From positions 1 to 64,000 of the forward strand of contig JAIRKR010000045.1 in assembly GCA_031260015.1 (NCBI GenBank): a stretch of 64,000 nucleotides of DNA. Reading direction: 5' to 3'. Positions within the stretch are counted from its first letter, which is position 1; each line of letters begins with the position of its first letter. Made by a program: the position numbers and the translations under genes. Below, in pieces: positions 38,806 through 47,165 of the stretch. This DNA comes from Puniceicoccales bacterium. Its GTDB lineage: Bacteria; Verrucomicrobiota; Verrucomicrobiia; Opitutales; UBA9783. The notes below the pieces were generated by a model, which did no database searches, was not told the DNA's origin, and was given only the letters and a program-made list of their open reading frames with translations.

Positions 38806-39925
38806 ATGGATCCACTTTTAAATACGCGCGTGCAAAGCTTGCTAGAGAAAGCGGGTCATCTGTGGAGGTTTCTTTAAAGTAACCGAAAAAGAAGATCGAT
38901 TGAAATTTTTAGAGAGTAAAATGGCCGAGGTTGGCTTCTGGTCATTGGGCGAAGAAGCTCAAAAGATTCTTATGGAAACCAAAGGACTTAAAAAGCTGCT
39001 CATCGAATGGGATGGGCTTGCCAAAGCAGTGGATGAACTAAGAAGTTTATGGGAAATTTGTAAGGATGCGTCCACAGAAGAGGGAGAGGCGTGGATGTCA
39101 GAATTGTTGCAAATGTTTTCCAGCGTTGAACAATCCATCGATCAAATGGAATTGCAATCGTTTTTATCAGGCCCTATGGATGCTAATAACGCCATTGTGA
39201 CCATTCATTCGGGTGCCGGAGGTACAGAAGCGTGCGATTGGGCAAATATGGTACTGCGAATGTACGTTCGCTGGGCTGAAAAGAGTAATTTTATCACGGA
39301 TATACAAAATTTGCAGGAGGGCGAGGAAGCCGGTATCAGCCGGGTGACATTTCGCCTGGAAGGTCCGAATGCGTACGGTTACGCAAAGGCCGAAAGAGGT
39401 GTGCATCGTTTGGTTCGAATAAGTCCTTTTGACGCCAATAAAAAAAGGCATACATCTTTTTGTTCCGTGGACGTTATTGCTGAACTAGAAGATGAAATGG
39501 ATGTGCCTTTGGATGAAAAAGACCTGCGCATAGACACTTACCGTGCAAGCGGCAAAGGTGGACAGCATGTCAACAAAACGGAATCCGCCATCCGCATCAC
39601 GCATTTACCCACAGGTCTTGTGGTTACCTGCCAAAATGAACGGTCGCAAATCAAAAATCGCGCTACGGCAATGAAAATTTTGAAGTCTCGTTTATACGAA
39701 AAAATGCAAGATGAAAAACGTTCGGAAATGGAACGTTTTTATGGAGAAAAAGGTGAAATTGGCTGGGGATATCAGATCCGTAGTTACGTATTTCAACCCT
39801 ACCAGATGGTTAAAGATTTGCGTACGGGTGTGGAAACGAGCAATGTACAAGCCGTTATGGATGGTGATCTGGATATGTTCATTCAAGCTTGGCTGAGAGC
39901 CGGAGGACCGCGTTCAAGAAAGTGA
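38806..39925 (+). CDS. prfB: Peptide chain release factor 2, with programmed +1 frameshift
   Basis: The first 23 codons ([20 protein letters not shown], then RFL) run to a TAA at 38875; reading resumes at 38876 after a +1 slip as [20 protein letters not shown], matching the RF2 N-terminus and giving 372 residues. The main frame has no plausible own start: a TAG lies at 38843. RF2 marks are present: the SPF stop-recognition tripeptide in [13 protein letters not shown] and the GGQ motif in [16 protein letters not shown]2 releases peptides at UGA and UAA. Alternative start ATG at 38800 adds two residues. The gene is divergent from rpmF, and acpS follows. Confidence 0.92.
38864..38877 (+). promoter_or_regulatory. 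prfB programmed +1 frameshift site with UAA as the slow stop
   Basis: GGAGG (38864-38868), a 3-base spacer TTT, the slippery CTT (38872-38874) and TAA (38875-38877). The layout copies the E. coli site, with the internal Shine-Dalgarno exactly three bases before CUU, except that the stop is UAA, not UGA, and the next base is A. Low RF2 would slow termination and favour the slip, giving autoregulation. Confidence 0.8.
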
Positions 39926-39952
39926 AAGCGTCATGTGTAAAATAAAGGCATT

Positions 39953-40330
39953 ATGCGTATACTCGGGCTAGGAAACGATATTATTGAAATAGACCGCGTA
40001 CGTCGATTTGTTGAAAAATTTACAGATCGATGCATCGGTCGGATTTACACGTTGGCCGAATGGAATTATTGTTGGAGTCAAGGCAATCCTTTCGCTTCAC
40101 TGGCGGTTCGTTTCGCCGCCAAAGAAGCCGTTTTAAAAGCTTTGGGTGTGGGCATCGGCGCAAGCTTGTCCTTAACATCCGTGGAAGTTTACAACGATGC
40201 TTTGGGTGCTCCGGGTGTACATTTAGATTTAAAAGCAAATGAATTGTTGTCTCAAAAAGGTGGAAAACGAATCAACATCGCCTTGTCGCATTGCCGGACA
40301 TTGGCTTCAGCCGTAGCAATCATTGTGTAA
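39953..40330 (+). CDS. acpS: Holo-[acyl-carrier-protein] synthase
   Basis: The 125-residue trimeric enzyme transfers phosphopantetheine from CoA to ACP. It has GLGNDIIEIDRV with the metal-binding Asp and VRFAAKEAVLKALGVG with the second acidic site. Its 3' end overlaps the end of the convergent minus-strand gene by 11 bases. It would modify the ACP encoded at 20733. Confidence 0.93.
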   Translation: MRILGLGNDIIEIDRVRRFVEKFTDRCIGRIYTLAEWNYCWSQGNPFASLAVRFAAKEAVLKALGVGIGASLSLTSVEVYNDALGAPGVHLDLKANELLSQKGGKRINIALSHCRTLASAVAIIV

Positions 40331-40952
40331 CCTTTGCATCTCCATTAATTGCACGTTGCATCCATTGGATGTAAGCTTCACGGCGTCGTTCCTCCTCTGC
40401 CGTGCCATTAAAAGGACGAGCTGAAAAATCATTCAGCTCCTTCTGCAAACGTTGGCCTCGACTCGTACGACTAAATCCTGTTTTTGCGCGTATAAGATTT
40501 GCGCGTATAAGATCCTCCCTTGTTTTGTGTGTTATTGGACAAGCATCCGTATGATATTGATTACACTGGTCACACCACCATTCGCTTTGCATTTTCCTGC
40601 GTTCTTGCATTAATGGCTTAAATTCTTCCATACACTTATTGATATCCACGTCTAATCTACGTTCATCACGATACTCCATTTCGCCCGTTTTTTGACAAAT
40701 TAAGTTGTGATAAGCATGGCAATGGACGCACCAATACTCTTTTTTTAAGTACTCGTACTTCTTCATAAATTGCGCAAGCTTTGCATCATATTTCTCACAC
40801 ATCTCTATACATTCATTTTCCGTTTTGTTCGTTATGGGACAAGGGCCTGAATGATGCCACTTATTACAAGCTGGACAATACCAGTCAGCATTTAAGGCAA
40901 CTCCACCCATCAAACTTATCATCACAAGGCTTGTTTTTATTATCTTTTTCAT
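40320..40952 (-). CDS. Secreted Cys/His-repeat protein, novel family, three repeats
   Basis: The product is about 210 residues; the frame is open upstream but ATG 40952 is preceded by an AGGA ribosome site. MKKIIKTSLVMISLMGGVALNA is a signal peptide, and the first repeat starts directly after it. Repeats: WYCPACNKWHHSGPCPITNK, YWCVHCHAYHNLICQKTGE and WWCDQCNQYHTDACPITHKT, consensus W-x-C-x2-C-x3-H-x3/4-C-(PIT)-x-K-T, separated by charged helices. The C-x2-C...H...C layout suggests three zinc or metal knuckles in an exported protein. I know no family that matches. Two paralogues lie just upstream, one broken. A promoter with a palindrome between its hexamers precedes it. Confidence 0.75.
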   Translation of the reverse strand: MKKIIKTSLVMISLMGGVALNADWYCPACNKWHHSGPCPITNKTENECIEMCEKYDAKLAQFMKKYEYLKKEYWCVHCHAYHNLICQKTGEMEYRDERRLDVDINKCMEEFKPLMQERRKMQSEWWCDQCNQYHTDACPITHKTREDLIRANLIRAKTGFSRTSRGQRLQKELNDFSARPFNGTAEEERRREAYIQWMQRAINGDAKVTQ

Positions 40953-41355
40953 AACATTTCCTATTCTATTTATTTTGATGAAACTTATGGTTTTATTTAG
41001 GATAACACACAATGCATTGTACGTCAAGTATATCGGGAGTGTTTTTTAAACAAAAACTTTAATCGAGTTTCCATGGCAAGGAAGCTTGCGGATTTTGGAG
41101 AAAGCTCAGAGATGAAGCATACCCCTGAACCCGCCTTAGATCCAGATCAAATGGAAAAATAACCTAACTATGAAGATTCATGCAGACAACATTCTCAAGA
41201 AAAGTTATTGAGCATCTTCAAAAAGACACTCTACTTTCTGAGAAAGTGAGTGGAGTAACAAGAGAGACATAAGAGGGAAAAGTATGTATAACGAATACTA
41301 ACACTTCGAGCTCTCGGATTACCTCTTTGACTTCTATGCACTTTTCTAACTAAAC
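40953..41355. other. Intergenic region holding the promoter of the Cys/His-repeat gene
   Basis: No supported gene. The promoter is described separately. A 29-codon plus-strand frame (MARKLADFGESSEMKHTPEP at 41074) has no family resemblance. Stretches around 41041-41080, 41209-41225 and 41303-41315 resemble the region 42830-43010 in the same order, suggesting the gene and its upstream flank were duplicated together. Confidence 0.45.
40999..41027 (-). promoter_or_regulatory. Promoter with a 12-bp palindrome in its spacer
   Basis: On the minus strand TTGACG (41022-41027), a 17-base spacer and TATCCT (40999-41004) form a good sigma-70 promoter about 45 bases upstream of the Cys/His-repeat start. 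The spacer contains the perfect palindrome ACAATGCATTGT (41009-41020), a position where a bound repressor would block RNA polymerase. Confidence 0.55.
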
Positions 41356-42051
41356 TTAAGGGCACCACTTATACTTTTGAGGTATCTCCTCAAGGCTCCT
41401 GTAAACTTCACTCGTTTCTATGTCAATCCATTTCTCGCCATCAAAAAAAGCCACTTTCTTACCATAATCCATTGCGCAGGCACAGATGGCATTCTTGGTC
41501 ATATATACCAGATGACGATGAATTACTCCAACATTAAAAACACCAAGAAAGTTCGTGCGACGCTCAAGATCCTGAGGGTCTTGAGGGCTACAGTACCTAA
41601 AATACACACAATGATCTCTTAATTGCTTTGACGGCACGTAGACAGGCCTACCATTAGCAAGTGTACCTACCCGCTCAAGCCGTATGGGACTACCCACACG
41701 ATTATAAAATTCACCTTCATCTCCTATAAACAGACTATCATCACACGTGGCCACATACAACCACTTATGTCGGATCCTTTTGACCGTTAGCCCTAGTTTT
41801 GTGCAATATCCCCCTATAATTGGTATCTTACCATAAACCGGAGTACCGTTGGGCGTATGTCCTATCTCCGGATATGTAGAAAAATCATGAGTACGCGCGG
41901 CGACAAGATATTTTTCCCATACAGGACAAGCTCCTTGATGATCTGTTTTACACAAATCGCACCACTGGGCGTTTAAGGTGACTGCGCCCATCACGCGCGC
42001 CATGATAAGGCCAGATTTTATCATTCTATTCATTGTTTTTTTCATATTCAT
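41356..42051 (-). CDS. Secreted protein with one Cys/His motif and a novel C-terminal domain
   Basis: About 231 residues. I chose ATG 42051, which follows AAGGA at six bases; a longer ORF upstream has no support. A signal peptide with TMNRMIKSGLIMARVMGAVTLNA precedes QWCDLCKTDHQGACPVWEK, a single copy of the repeat found three times in the neighbour. The rest (about 180 residues) is different: PNGTPVYGKIPIIGGYC and LANGRPVYVPSKQL look like two related G/P-V-Y repeats, suggesting a beta-rich fold, and six more cysteines are present. I do not recognise this domain. Confidence 0.65.
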   Translation of the reverse strand: MNMKKTMNRMIKSGLIMARVMGAVTLNAQWCDLCKTDHQGACPVWEKYLVAARTHDFSTYPEIGHTPNGTPVYGKIPIIGGYCTKLGLTVKRIRHKWLYVATCDDSLFIGDEGEFYNRVGSPIRLERVGTLANGRPVYVPSKQLRDHCVYFRYCSPQDPQDLERRTNFLGVFNVGVIHRHLVYMTKNAICACAMDYGKKVAFFDGEKWIDIETSEVYRSLEEIPQKYKWCP

Positions 42052-42196
42052 ATTGATTCCTTTTATTTTGGGGGTTATGCGTCGTAGGTTTGTAAGTAAT
42101 TTATGCCTTATCAAATGTATTTTAATTTTTTCTAAAATATTTATTTTTCTGGCTTTCAAATTTGTCCATCAACTGCTGCGCAATCCCTTCCACTAT

Positions 42197-42802
42197 CTAT
42201 TCAGGCTTGGTCCATGACTTGATCATCAGCTGCATTACCCAATATGGCATTGTTTCAAGGGGCTCGACCATTTGATCATCTCTCGTTTTGTATGTTATAG
42301 GACAAACTTTATCCATATGATACTGATTGCAATGGCTACACCACCATTCCTCTTTCTTCTGCCTGTATTTTTCCATTCATTGCGCATGTTCTCTCTCATA
42401 TTCCTCCATCTCTCGACTGTATCCAGATTCAGAGGGTGTTTTGCCCGTTTTTTGACAAACTTCAGCCGCATGACGCCAACTACAATGGTGGCAATACCAA
42501 TTTAGGGAACCTGTTATGGGACAACATGCACTCCTGCGTAACAACATCCGACAAAAGTTGCAAAACCAACAAAACTCATTCGGCCCAAAATATTGCTTAT
42601 ATTTTTCCCTCAATTGATCACATGCGCCCTTGTGCTCAAAAAATTCCTGCATATATTCATTTTTTGTTTTGCCTGATATACGGCTTTACCTTCTTCATGA
42701 CCTCCTTTGCAATGTGGACAACGCCAGGCATTTAAGGTACCTACACCCATCAAGCCGGCCGTTACACCAGCTTTTACGATTGTACTCATTATTTTTTTTC
42801 AT
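42197..42802 (-). pseudogene. Third Cys/His-repeat paralogue, inactivated
   Basis: Same layout as the gene at 40320 but broken. An 8-A run after ATG at 42802 needs one base fewer to read MKKIMSTIVKAGV; the signal peptide ends GVGTLNA. First motif WRCPHCKGGHEEG is followed by a frameshift near 42690. Then come GKTKNEYMQEFFEHKGACDQ, a second motif with NWYCHHCSWRHAAEVCQKTG, an in-frame TGA at about 42377, and the third motif EEWWCSHCNQYHMDKVCPIT, then YKTRDDQ. Three lesions in 600 bases show decay or phase-variable runs. The piece ORF at 42377-42652 would not yield a secreted protein. Confidence 0.7.
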
Positions 42803-43034
42803 GTCATCTTTTACTCCATTTAGGTTTGAAGCATTTTTTCAGACCGAAACTATAATCAAATTTTCAAATGAACCCTGAAATCTTTACGTCCTCTTCCCCC
42901 ACTAGGAGATCTTCCGAGCATCTTCCCCAAAAGCTGAATTCAGTATTTTCCAAACACCCAGTACACCGAGAATTACAATTTTACGGTTGAAAACATTAGA
43001 ACACTTTGAGGCACCCGTCATAAGTTTCTGGAGC

Positions 43035-44228
43035 TTATAAATCCTGCAATAGCCACCGAGTTGGAGACATATCTTCCGCCTGCAGTAATATCCGATGAAG
43101 ATTTTTCGAATGAGATAAAAATTGCTGCCTTGTAATTTCGGGTTTATCCAAAAATTGCTGCATACGTTGCGCCACCTTAAAGGCTTGCAATGCGGAACTC
43201 TGTAAAAATTCCGGATACGCTTGCTCCTTCAGCAAAATATTTGCCATGCTTAAAAAAGGTACTTTCACAATGCATTTTCCCAGCGCATAAGTTAGGGGGT
43301 GCGCACGATAAACAACCACCCCGGGAATCCCCGCCAAAGCTATCTTTAATGAAGCGGTCCCAGAACTCATCAGTGATCCACAAATTTTTAATGGATGTAA
43401 TAAATTACCGTGATCGCACAAACGAATGGCATCTTGTAAATGGCCCTTTGCTATTTCACCTTCTAGAATTGTTTTGATGGATGCATCCGGATATACGACC
43501 ACACCTCCTAACTTTTCATATTTTAATTTTAAAAATTGAAAAGCGTTTAGTAAAATAGGGAAAATACGTTTCACGGCCGCCGAACGACTTCCGGGCAACA
43601 ATAACAATTCTCCATCTAAATCGTATTCAAAAGGCAATCTTTCTCTAACCAGAGGATGTCCAACGTAACAAACATCCAAATTGGTATCGCTAAAATACGC
43701 TTTTTCAAAGGGGAAAATGACCGCCAGTCGATCCAAAAATTTGGCCATTGAAAACCGACGATTTCGCCTCCATGCCCAAATCTGCGGTGCTATATAGGCG
43801 TAAGTTTTTACATTTCCACTGCCTCTGCAGCTCAATTTTTTTTCAAACAACTTTTGGGCCAAACGCAAATTAAACCCGGGAAAATCAACCAAACAAACAA
43901 CACGTGGGCGATAAACTTCTATCCATCGCACAATCCAATCCATGAGTGCTTTGAATTGACGATAGTATTTCAAAACTTCTACAAGTCCTACGACAGACCA
44001 CTTTGTTATATCCAATAATAGGTGGGCGCCCGCCTGCCGTAGCGATTGTCCACCGATGGCACAGATATTTAAATCGGGATGCAAGACTTTTAAATCTCTA
44101 ATACAGGCAGCGGCATGTGCATCCCCCGAGTGCTCTCCAGCAACGACCAACAGATCTATTTGTTCGTCAGTAATACCGTTACCTTTTTTAGCAAAAATAT
44201 TCTCTTCACCTAACTTTTCCACATGCAT
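43035..44228 (-). CDS. lpxB: Lipid-A-disaccharide synthase
   Basis: This 397-residue GT19 enzyme condenses UDP-2,3-diacylglucosamine with lipid X to make the lipid A disaccharide. It has VVAGEHSGDAHAAACIRDL, AIGGQSLRQAGAHLL, IDFPGFNLRLAQKL read here as VDFPGFNLRLAQKL, PQIWAWRRNR, VGHPLV, LLPGSRSAAVKRIFPI and SGTASLKIALAGIPGVVVYR. This shows that the cell makes lipid A. Its start overlaps the end of the symporter gene upstream by 19 bases. Confidence 0.95.
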   Translation of the reverse strand: MHVEKLGEENIFAKKGNGITDEQIDLLVVAGEHSGDAHAAACIRDLKVLHPDLNICAIGGQSLRQAGAHLLLDITKWSVVGLVEVLKYYRQFKALMDWIVRWIEVYRPRVVCLVDFPGFNLRLAQKLFEKKLSCRGSGNVKTYAYIAPQIWAWRRNRRFSMAKFLDRLAVIFPFEKAYFSDTNLDVCYVGHPLVRERLPFEYDLDGELLLLPGSRSAAVKRIFPILLNAFQFLKLKYEKLGGVVVYPDASIKTILEGEIAKGHLQDAIRLCDHGNLLHPLKICGSLMSSGTASLKIALAGIPGVVVYRAHPLTYALGKCIVKVPFLSMANILLKEQAYPEFLQSSALQAFKVAQRMQQFLDKPEITRQQFLSHSKNLHRILLQAEDMSPTRWLLQDL

Positions 44229-45556
44229 AACACTTTGGGGTCGCCTACCACGTTTCGTAGAAAAATTAAGCCTATTAGATTGGGTATTGCCATCAGTCCA
44301 TTAGCGATGTCTGCAATGGTAAAAATGGCGTCTAATTTCAAAAATGGTCCGATCGCAACGAGTGCAAGAAAAATCATTTTGTACACAATCATCCAACGAC
44401 CTCCCGCAAGGTATTGGAAACATTTTTCTCCGTAATAATTCCACCCAATAATAGTTGTAAAAGCAAAAAATACGATCCCCATATTAACGATGTAGGATCC
44501 CAGCGATAAACATCCTAACCCTTTACCAAACGCAAAGGCTGTCAAGGGGGCCCCTTCCAACGTAGGGTGAGGGATGAAAAGATCGGTTGCACTGTGTGCT
44601 AAGATTAATACCAATCCGGTCATGCTGCACGTCAACATTGAAAAAAATGTTCCGGTCATGGATATTAATCCTTGCTTTTCCGGAATATTCGTTCTGGCAA
44701 TTGCGGCCGCAATGGGGGTACTTCCTAGCCCTGATTCGTCGCAGAAAATACCACGACTTATGCCTATTTGAATCACATGCATCATCGTCACTCCGACACC
44801 GCCCCCTAAAATGGCTTCGGGGCTAAAGGCGCCTACACATATGAATTTCAATGCATTGGGCAGCAAATTTACATTGCGTACAATAACCCCAATCGCACAC
44901 AATAGGTATGCCAAAGTCATAAAAGGAACTATCTTTTCGGATACTTTGGCTATACATCTTACACCACCTACGGTAATTATGGCCACCAATGCGGTTACCC
45001 ATAGGGAGGTTGAAGCCCCTGTTATGCCAAAAAAACTTGCCGCCACGGCAATTGAATTCACCTGACAAAAGGTTCCAATCCCTAGAAAAGTAACCCCTAC
45101 CCCAAATAAAGCAAAAGCTTTTGCCAACCATTTATTGCGCAATCCATCCTGAATGTAATACATAGGCCCTCCATCAATTGTACCATTTTTATTGATTCTC
45201 CTATATTTTATTGCCAATACGCTTTCTGCATATTTCGTGGCCATTCCAAAAAACGCAACGACCCACATCCAAAACATGGCTCCAGGACCTCCGGTTAGAA
45301 TAGCCGTAGCAACACCGACAATGTTACCTGTTCCTATGGTAGCGGCAAGTGCAGTACACAATGAAGCAAAACAAGAAACATCGCCCGTAGATTTTCCCTC
45401 GTCTTCTTTTTTGTAAAACAAATAACTCAGGGCCAATTTTAACTTAAAAATCTGTATGAACCGCAGTCGCAATGTATAGTAAATTCCAGTACCCAACAGC
45501 ATAATCATCAGAGGGAATCCCCACAAAAATGAATTAACCTCTTTCAAAAAATTCAT
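44210..45556 (-). CDS. Alanine/glycine:cation symporter, AGCS family
   Basis: About 448 residues with about ten hydrophobic helices. Signatures: ALAATIGTGNIVGVATAILTGGPGAMFWMWVVAFFGMATKYAESVLA and GISRGIFCDESGLGSTPIAAAIARTN, typical of AGCS. It imports alanine or glycine with Na+ or H+. ATG 45556 is preferred over an upstream TTG. Amino acid import fits a nutrient-dependent host-associated lifestyle. It lies within the gfo-lpxB gene string. Confidence 0.9.
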   Translation of the reverse strand: MNFLKEVNSFLWGFPLMIMLLGTGIYYTLRLRFIQIFKLKLALSYLFYKKEDEGKSTGDVSCFASLCTALAATIGTGNIVGVATAILTGGPGAMFWMWVVAFFGMATKYAESVLAIKYRRINKNGTIDGGPMYYIQDGLRNKWLAKAFALFGVGVTFLGIGTFCQVNSIAVAASFFGITGASTSLWVTALVAIITVGGVRCIAKVSEKIVPFMTLAYLLCAIGVIVRNVNLLPNALKFICVGAFSPEAILGGGVGVTMMHVIQIGISRGIFCDESGLGSTPIAAAIARTNIPEKQGLISMTGTFFSMLTCSMTGLVLILAHSATDLFIPHPTLEGAPLTAFAFGKGLGCLSLGSYIVNMGIVFFAFTTIIGWNYYGEKCFQYLAGGRWMIVYKMIFLALVAIGPFLKLDAIFTIADIANGLMAIPNLIGLIFLRNVVGDPKVLCMWKS

Positions 45557-45576
45557 TCTACGCGCAACCCTCAATC

Positions 45577-46500
45577 CTATTCTCGTATACCTTGCCTAAT
45601 TAGATCCGTAATCTGCAAGGCGACCGCTAAAGTAGAACGGGCAACCCATCCATTAATTTTAGGTTGATGGGTTTTCAAAATGCAGTCTATAAAATCACCC
45701 AATTCAACTTTCAAAGGTTCTTCTTTGTGCAAAGGAACCTCTTCTTTCTTAAGTTCAAGACCCTCCTTGTAAAGCAAATGCCCTCTTTGATCCATAAAAT
45801 CCAAAGATAAATATTTATTGGGTTGAAAAACCCGAATTTCGCGTACTTTTTTTAAACTAACTCGGCTTGCGTTAAAATTGGCAATACAGCCGTTTTTAAA
45901 ACGGATACGCGCATTGGCAATATCTTCCCCCATGGACAGGACACTTACCCCAACAGCTTCTATCGATTCTATGGCGGCATTGACCAATTGTAAAACAATG
46001 CCAAGATCGTGTATCATTAAATCCAAAACAACGCCCACGTCTGTTCCTCGTGGACTGAACGGAGCCAATCGATCTGCCGTAATATAACGAGGTTCATTGA
46101 CGTGAGTTTCCAAGAAACTGGTCACCGGATTGTAATGTTCTATGTGTCCAACCTGCACGTAACGTCCGCAGCTATCCGCCATTTTAGCCACTTTTTCCGC
46201 TTCAGATAAGGTAACGCACAAAGGCTTTTCGATCAATAGATGACAACCCAACCCCAATAATTGCAAAGCCACTTCCGCATGTGTCGTCGTGGGTGTGACA
46301 ACGCTGATGGCATGACATTGCTTTGCCAATGCTTCAACATTTTCAAACGCTTCACAATGGAATCTATGGGCAACCTCCCGAGCACGTTCAAAATTCAGAT
46401 CAAAAACGCCCACCAAATGTGCCTTGTCTAATTCAGAATAAATGCGCGCATGATGCGACCCCAAATACCCAACGCCAACCACACCACAATTTATTTGCAT
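45577..46500 (-). CDS. Gfo/Idh/MocA-family oxidoreductase
   Basis: This 307-residue NAD(P)-dependent dehydrogenase has the Rossmann motif GVVGVGYLGSHHARIYSEL and the EKP motif in LLIEKPLCVTLSEAEK. The C-terminal domain is short and ends ITDLIRQGIRE. Family members oxidise or rearrange sugars; the position next to lpxB suggests a role in lipid A or LPS sugar metabolism, which is inference. Its start overlaps the LolD-like gene end by 10 bases. Confidence 0.85.
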   Translation of the reverse strand: MQINCGVVGVGYLGSHHARIYSELDKAHLVGVFDLNFERAREVAHRFHCEAFENVEALAKQCHAISVVTPTTTHAEVALQLLGLGCHLLIEKPLCVTLSEAEKVAKMADSCGRYVQVGHIEHYNPVTSFLETHVNEPRYITADRLAPFSPRGTDVGVVLDLMIHDLGIVLQLVNAAIESIEAVGVSVLSMGEDIANARIRFKNGCIANFNASRVSLKKVREIRVFQPNKYLSLDFMDQRGHLLYKEGLELKKEEVPLHKEEPLKVELGDFIDCILKTHQPKINGWVARSTLAVALQITDLIRQGIRE

Positions 46501-47165
46501 CGTTTCAATTCTCCTTGCTCTAAACGATAATATTTATTTGTTTGCATAGCAAAATTTTCATTGTGCGTCACTAAAATGAAACTCGTTTTAAATTTTTGAC
46601 AAATAGAAAAAAACATTTGTGCAATGCGCAGGCTCGTTTGTTCATCTAAACTGCCCGTAGGCTCATCGGCTAAAATCAAACGTGGATTCATCATAAAAGC
46701 ACGACCAATGGCCACACGTTGCCTTTCTCCTCCCGATAAGGTTTTGGGTAATTGGTACGAAAACTTTTCCAATCCCAATTCTAAAAGTAGACAATGCGCC
46801 CAATTCTTTACACATGCATCCACCTTTTTTCCCATAACACGCACGGGGATCAATAGATTTTCCAATACACTTAACTCTTCTATTAAATAATAATGCTGAA
46901 AGATGTAACTTATGCCCGATATATGCGGATTTGAATGACGATAAATCATTTGATTACAAAAGCAAATAGTTCCGGAATCGACGTCCTCCAAGCCTCCTAA
47001 GGCAAACAACAATGTGGATTTCCCTGAACCTGATTCTCCACAAATGGCCATGGATTCACCTTCGGAAATTTCAATATCAATGTCATGCCACAAACAAAAG
47101 CGTTCTGTTTTCGAACTTGCGAAAAATTTAGTTAATTTATCCGCAGTAAGAAGCACTTCATTCAC
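46491..47165 (-). CDS. lolD: Lipoprotein-releasing ABC transporter ATPase, LolD-like
   Basis: 224 residues with Walker [19 protein letters not shown]-loop [18 protein letters not shown], signature [15 protein letters not shown], Walker [16 protein letters not shown] and H-loop VTHN. The sequence is of the MacB/LolD/FtsE class. The overlap with the LolC/E-like permease gene upstream makes this the ATPase that extracts lipoproteins from the inner membrane for the outer membrane. Confidence 0.88.
   Translation of the reverse strand: MNEVLLTADKLTKFFASSKTERFCLWHDIDIEISEGESMAICGESGSGKSTLLFALGGLEDVDSGTICFCNQMIYRHSNPHISGISYIFQHYYLIEELSVLENLLIPVRVMGKKVDACVKNWAHCLLLELGLEKFSYQLPKTLSGGERQRVAIGRAFMMNPRLILADEPTGSLDEQTSLRIAQMFFSICQKFKTSFILVTHNENFAMQTNKYYRLEQGELKRCK

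Noticed and set aside
41074..41163. Twenty-nine-codon frame MARKLADF... in the intergenic region
   Set aside because: Too short, no ribosome site, no homologous family; it overlaps the duplicated flank.
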